DNA of 6,486 bases, taken from Candidatus Thalassarchaeaceae archaeon. Its GTDB lineage: Archaea; Thermoplasmatota; Poseidoniia; Poseidoniales; Thalassarchaeaceae. The notes beneath the pieces were generated by a model, which was not told the DNA's origin, did not search any database, and saw nothing but the letters and a program-made list of their open reading frames with translations. Positions 6,332-6,486 of the stretch are shown here, piece after piece. The stretch lies in assembly GCA_029250425.1 (NCBI GenBank), contig JAQXFF010000142.1, positions 1 through 6,486 on the forward strand, given 5' to 3'. The translations under genes were made by a program, and so were the position numbers. How positions within the stretch are numbered: the first letter of the stretch is position 1; each line of letters begins with the position of its first letter.

Positions 6332-6352
6332 TTAACTAGCCATCGGACTCCT
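6332..6352 (-). promoter_or_regulatory. strong Shine-Dalgarno and three-codon ORF in the regulator leader
   Basis: Read on the minus strand, AGGAG (6352-6348) is followed after 4 bases by ATG GCT AGT TAA (6343-6332), a Met-Ala-Ser mini-ORF that ends 14 bases before the regulator's GTG. The regulator's own GTG has no clear Shine-Dalgarno sequence in front of it. The arrangement could let ribosomes load here and reinitiate at the GTG, or it could be a chance match. Confidence 0.3.
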
Positions 6353-6369
6353 ATGAATCCTCGGCTGGT

Positions 6370-6486
6370 TTACCCTTCGTCCCATGACTTCCAACTACGT
6401 TCTACCTGCTCGCCATCATCATTGTCTAATTGCGGCTTGGAATCATCCACTGTATCGATGTCATCTACAACTCGGGACAACCCTCC
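6370..6486 (-). CDS. C-terminal end of an unrecognised protein with an acidic tail (truncated by window edge)
   Basis: On the minus strand, the frame starting at base 6486 is open for 38 codons to a TAA at 6372-6370, while the other two minus frames stop within eight codons. The peptide is strongly acidic (VVDDIDTVDD, then LDNDDGEQVE) and ends in SWKSWDEG, which looks like a real disordered C-terminal tail rather than random translation. The family cannot be recognised from this tail. The gene lies 52 bp upstream of the winged-helix regulator on the same strand, so the two may be co-transcribed. Confidence 0.6.
   Translation of the reverse strand, partial: GGLSRVVDDIDTVDDSKPQLDNDDGEQVERSWKSWDEG

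Overview
The window looks like archaeal chromosome, most likely from a marine planktonic euryarchaeon of the Poseidoniales (Marine Group II) or a close Thermoplasmatota relative. The grounds are the mid-range base composition, a giant secreted type I membrane protein built from propeller-like repeats, a VWA domain, NEW3/CARDB-like Ig domains and a C-terminal anchor, and an archaeal-style ArsR-like winged-helix regulator. This is inference from architecture, because no rRNA or marker gene is present.

Layout: (1) Positions 1-435 (+) hold the C-terminal end of an unrecognised soluble protein that is open at the left edge. (2) Positions 436-545 are an intergenic/leader stretch with two perfect inverted repeats: a GC-rich 8-bp hairpin just after the upstream stop codon, and a 7-bp dyad that overlaps the probable ribosome-binding site of the next gene. 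(3) Positions 546-5558 (+) hold one 1670-residue surface protein that fills most of the window. Its order is signal peptide, seven propeller-like repeats with a VWA domain inserted inside the fourth, about five Ig/NEW3-like domains with one thrombospondin-3-like calcium loop, a CARDB domain, a transmembrane helix and a short basic-then-acidic cytoplasmic tail. (4) Positions 5565-6317 (-) hold a 250-residue winged-helix regulator, convergent with the surface protein and only 6 bp from it. (5) Positions 6370-6486 (-) hold the acidic C-terminal end of another protein, upstream of and co-directional with the regulator.

The surface protein is probably an adhesion, binding or cell-envelope scaffold exposed outside the cell; its ligand cannot be read from sequence. 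The regulator may form an operon with the partial gene to its right. Its relation to the surface gene is unproven, but the convergent 3' ends lack obvious T-rich terminators between them, so their transcripts may overlap. The most notable feature is the VWA domain nested within a propeller blade. No RNA genes, CRISPR arrays, insertion sequences or phage genes were seen.
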